From an uncultured Prevotellaceae bacterium (GTDB taxonomy: Bacteria; Bacteroidota; Bacteroidia; Bacteroidales; Bacteroidaceae): a stretch of DNA of 63,055 nucleotides. Shown piece after piece: positions 63,001 to 63,055 of this stretch. Each line of letters opens with the position of its first letter. The stretch's first letter is position 1. The stretch spans positions 1-63,055 of the forward strand of contig CAMBDA010000017.1 in NCBI GenBank assembly GCA_945865175.1. Direction: 5' to 3'. The notes below the pieces were generated by a model. It searched no databases. It saw nothing but the letters and a program-made list of their open reading frames with translations, and was not told the DNA's origin. The position numbers were made by a program, and so were the translations under genes.

Positions 63001-63050
63001 GTTGCAGTTGTTGCAGTTGTTGCAGTTATTTTGGGCCCTATAACTGCAAC
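63001..63050 (-). repeat. GTTGCAG stem-loop repeat, copy 4 (reverse orientation)
   Basis: On the minus strand: GTTGCAGTTAT, loop AGGGCCCAAA, ATAACTGCAAC, then two AACTGCAAC units. 62936-63055 has no gene otherwise. Confidence 0.85.
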
Positions 63051-63055
63051 GCTGC

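Overview
This is a chromosomal segment of a Bacteroidales bacterium (Bacteroidaceae/Prevotellaceae-like), with GC-rich coding sequence. The assignment rests on many promoters with the Bacteroidetes -7 element TAnnTTTG, often followed by CA or CACC. It also rests on families largely typical of this order: DUF3822, DUF4954, DUF4271, HU-related TIGR01201, a fused ResB-CcsA protein, four-helix-bundle suffix proteins and GH106. Most of the window is ordinary core genome. One accessory island and several repeat families stand out.

Layout. 1-3.8 kb: RecD-like helicase, a small exported protein, DUF3822 and rsmD. 3.8-10.3 kb: carbohydrate genes, namely a six-hairpin glycosidase, altronate dehydratase uxaA, a C-terminally short tagaturonate reductase uxaB and a clan-D-like TIM-barrel glycosidase. 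10.3-14.7 kb: a minus-strand operon of a double-RidA protein, fused cytochrome c synthase CcsBA and PBP4. 14.8-21 kb: a five-gene minus-strand operon (porin, imelysin, di-haem oxidoreductase, second porin, mono-haem lipoprotein), probably envelope iron/haem redox chemistry, with its likely cytochrome-maturation gene next door. 21.1-21.7 kb: a MazF/PemK-like toxin-antitoxin pair.

23.0-30.2 kb: the accessory island. A tightly coupled minus-strand operon encodes a small protein, a DUF3987 ATPase (split by a one-base frameshift), a CHC2/Toprim primase, a DUF5675 protein, a lipoprotein with a C-terminal membrane segment and an N-acetylmuramoyl-alanine amidase. It faces a plus-strand set: an unknown protein, an HU-related protein, a holin-like membrane protein and two more small membrane proteins. 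The intergenic region between the two sets has a perfect 22-bp inverted repeat around an AT-rich, (CG)5-centred palindrome. No integrase, capsid, terminase or relaxase is present.

30.3-39.2 kb: a four-helix-bundle protein, a hemerythrin (RIC-like)-LuxR fusion regulator, a GH106-like glycosidase, a GT4 glycosyltransferase, and an exported Gfo/Idh/MocA oxidoreductase paired with an exported sugar isomerase-like protein. 39.7-48.2 kb: tRNA-Lys, AI-2E family transporter, thymidine kinase, rsmI, a coiled-coil lipoprotein, hflX, DUF4954 and class I fumarase. 48.3-54.7 kb: an acetyl-CoA hydrolase/CoA-transferase and a metK-LOG-DUF4271-hemD-rnpA-yidD-tatD operon, preceded by a sequence matching the SAM-II riboswitch. 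54.8-63 kb: a large lipoprotein, a YhcH family protein, alaS, a MerR-like regulator and a choloylglycine-hydrolase-family lipoprotein. A stem-loop repeat with variable numbers of the 9-mer AACTGCAAC occurs four times, always between genes.
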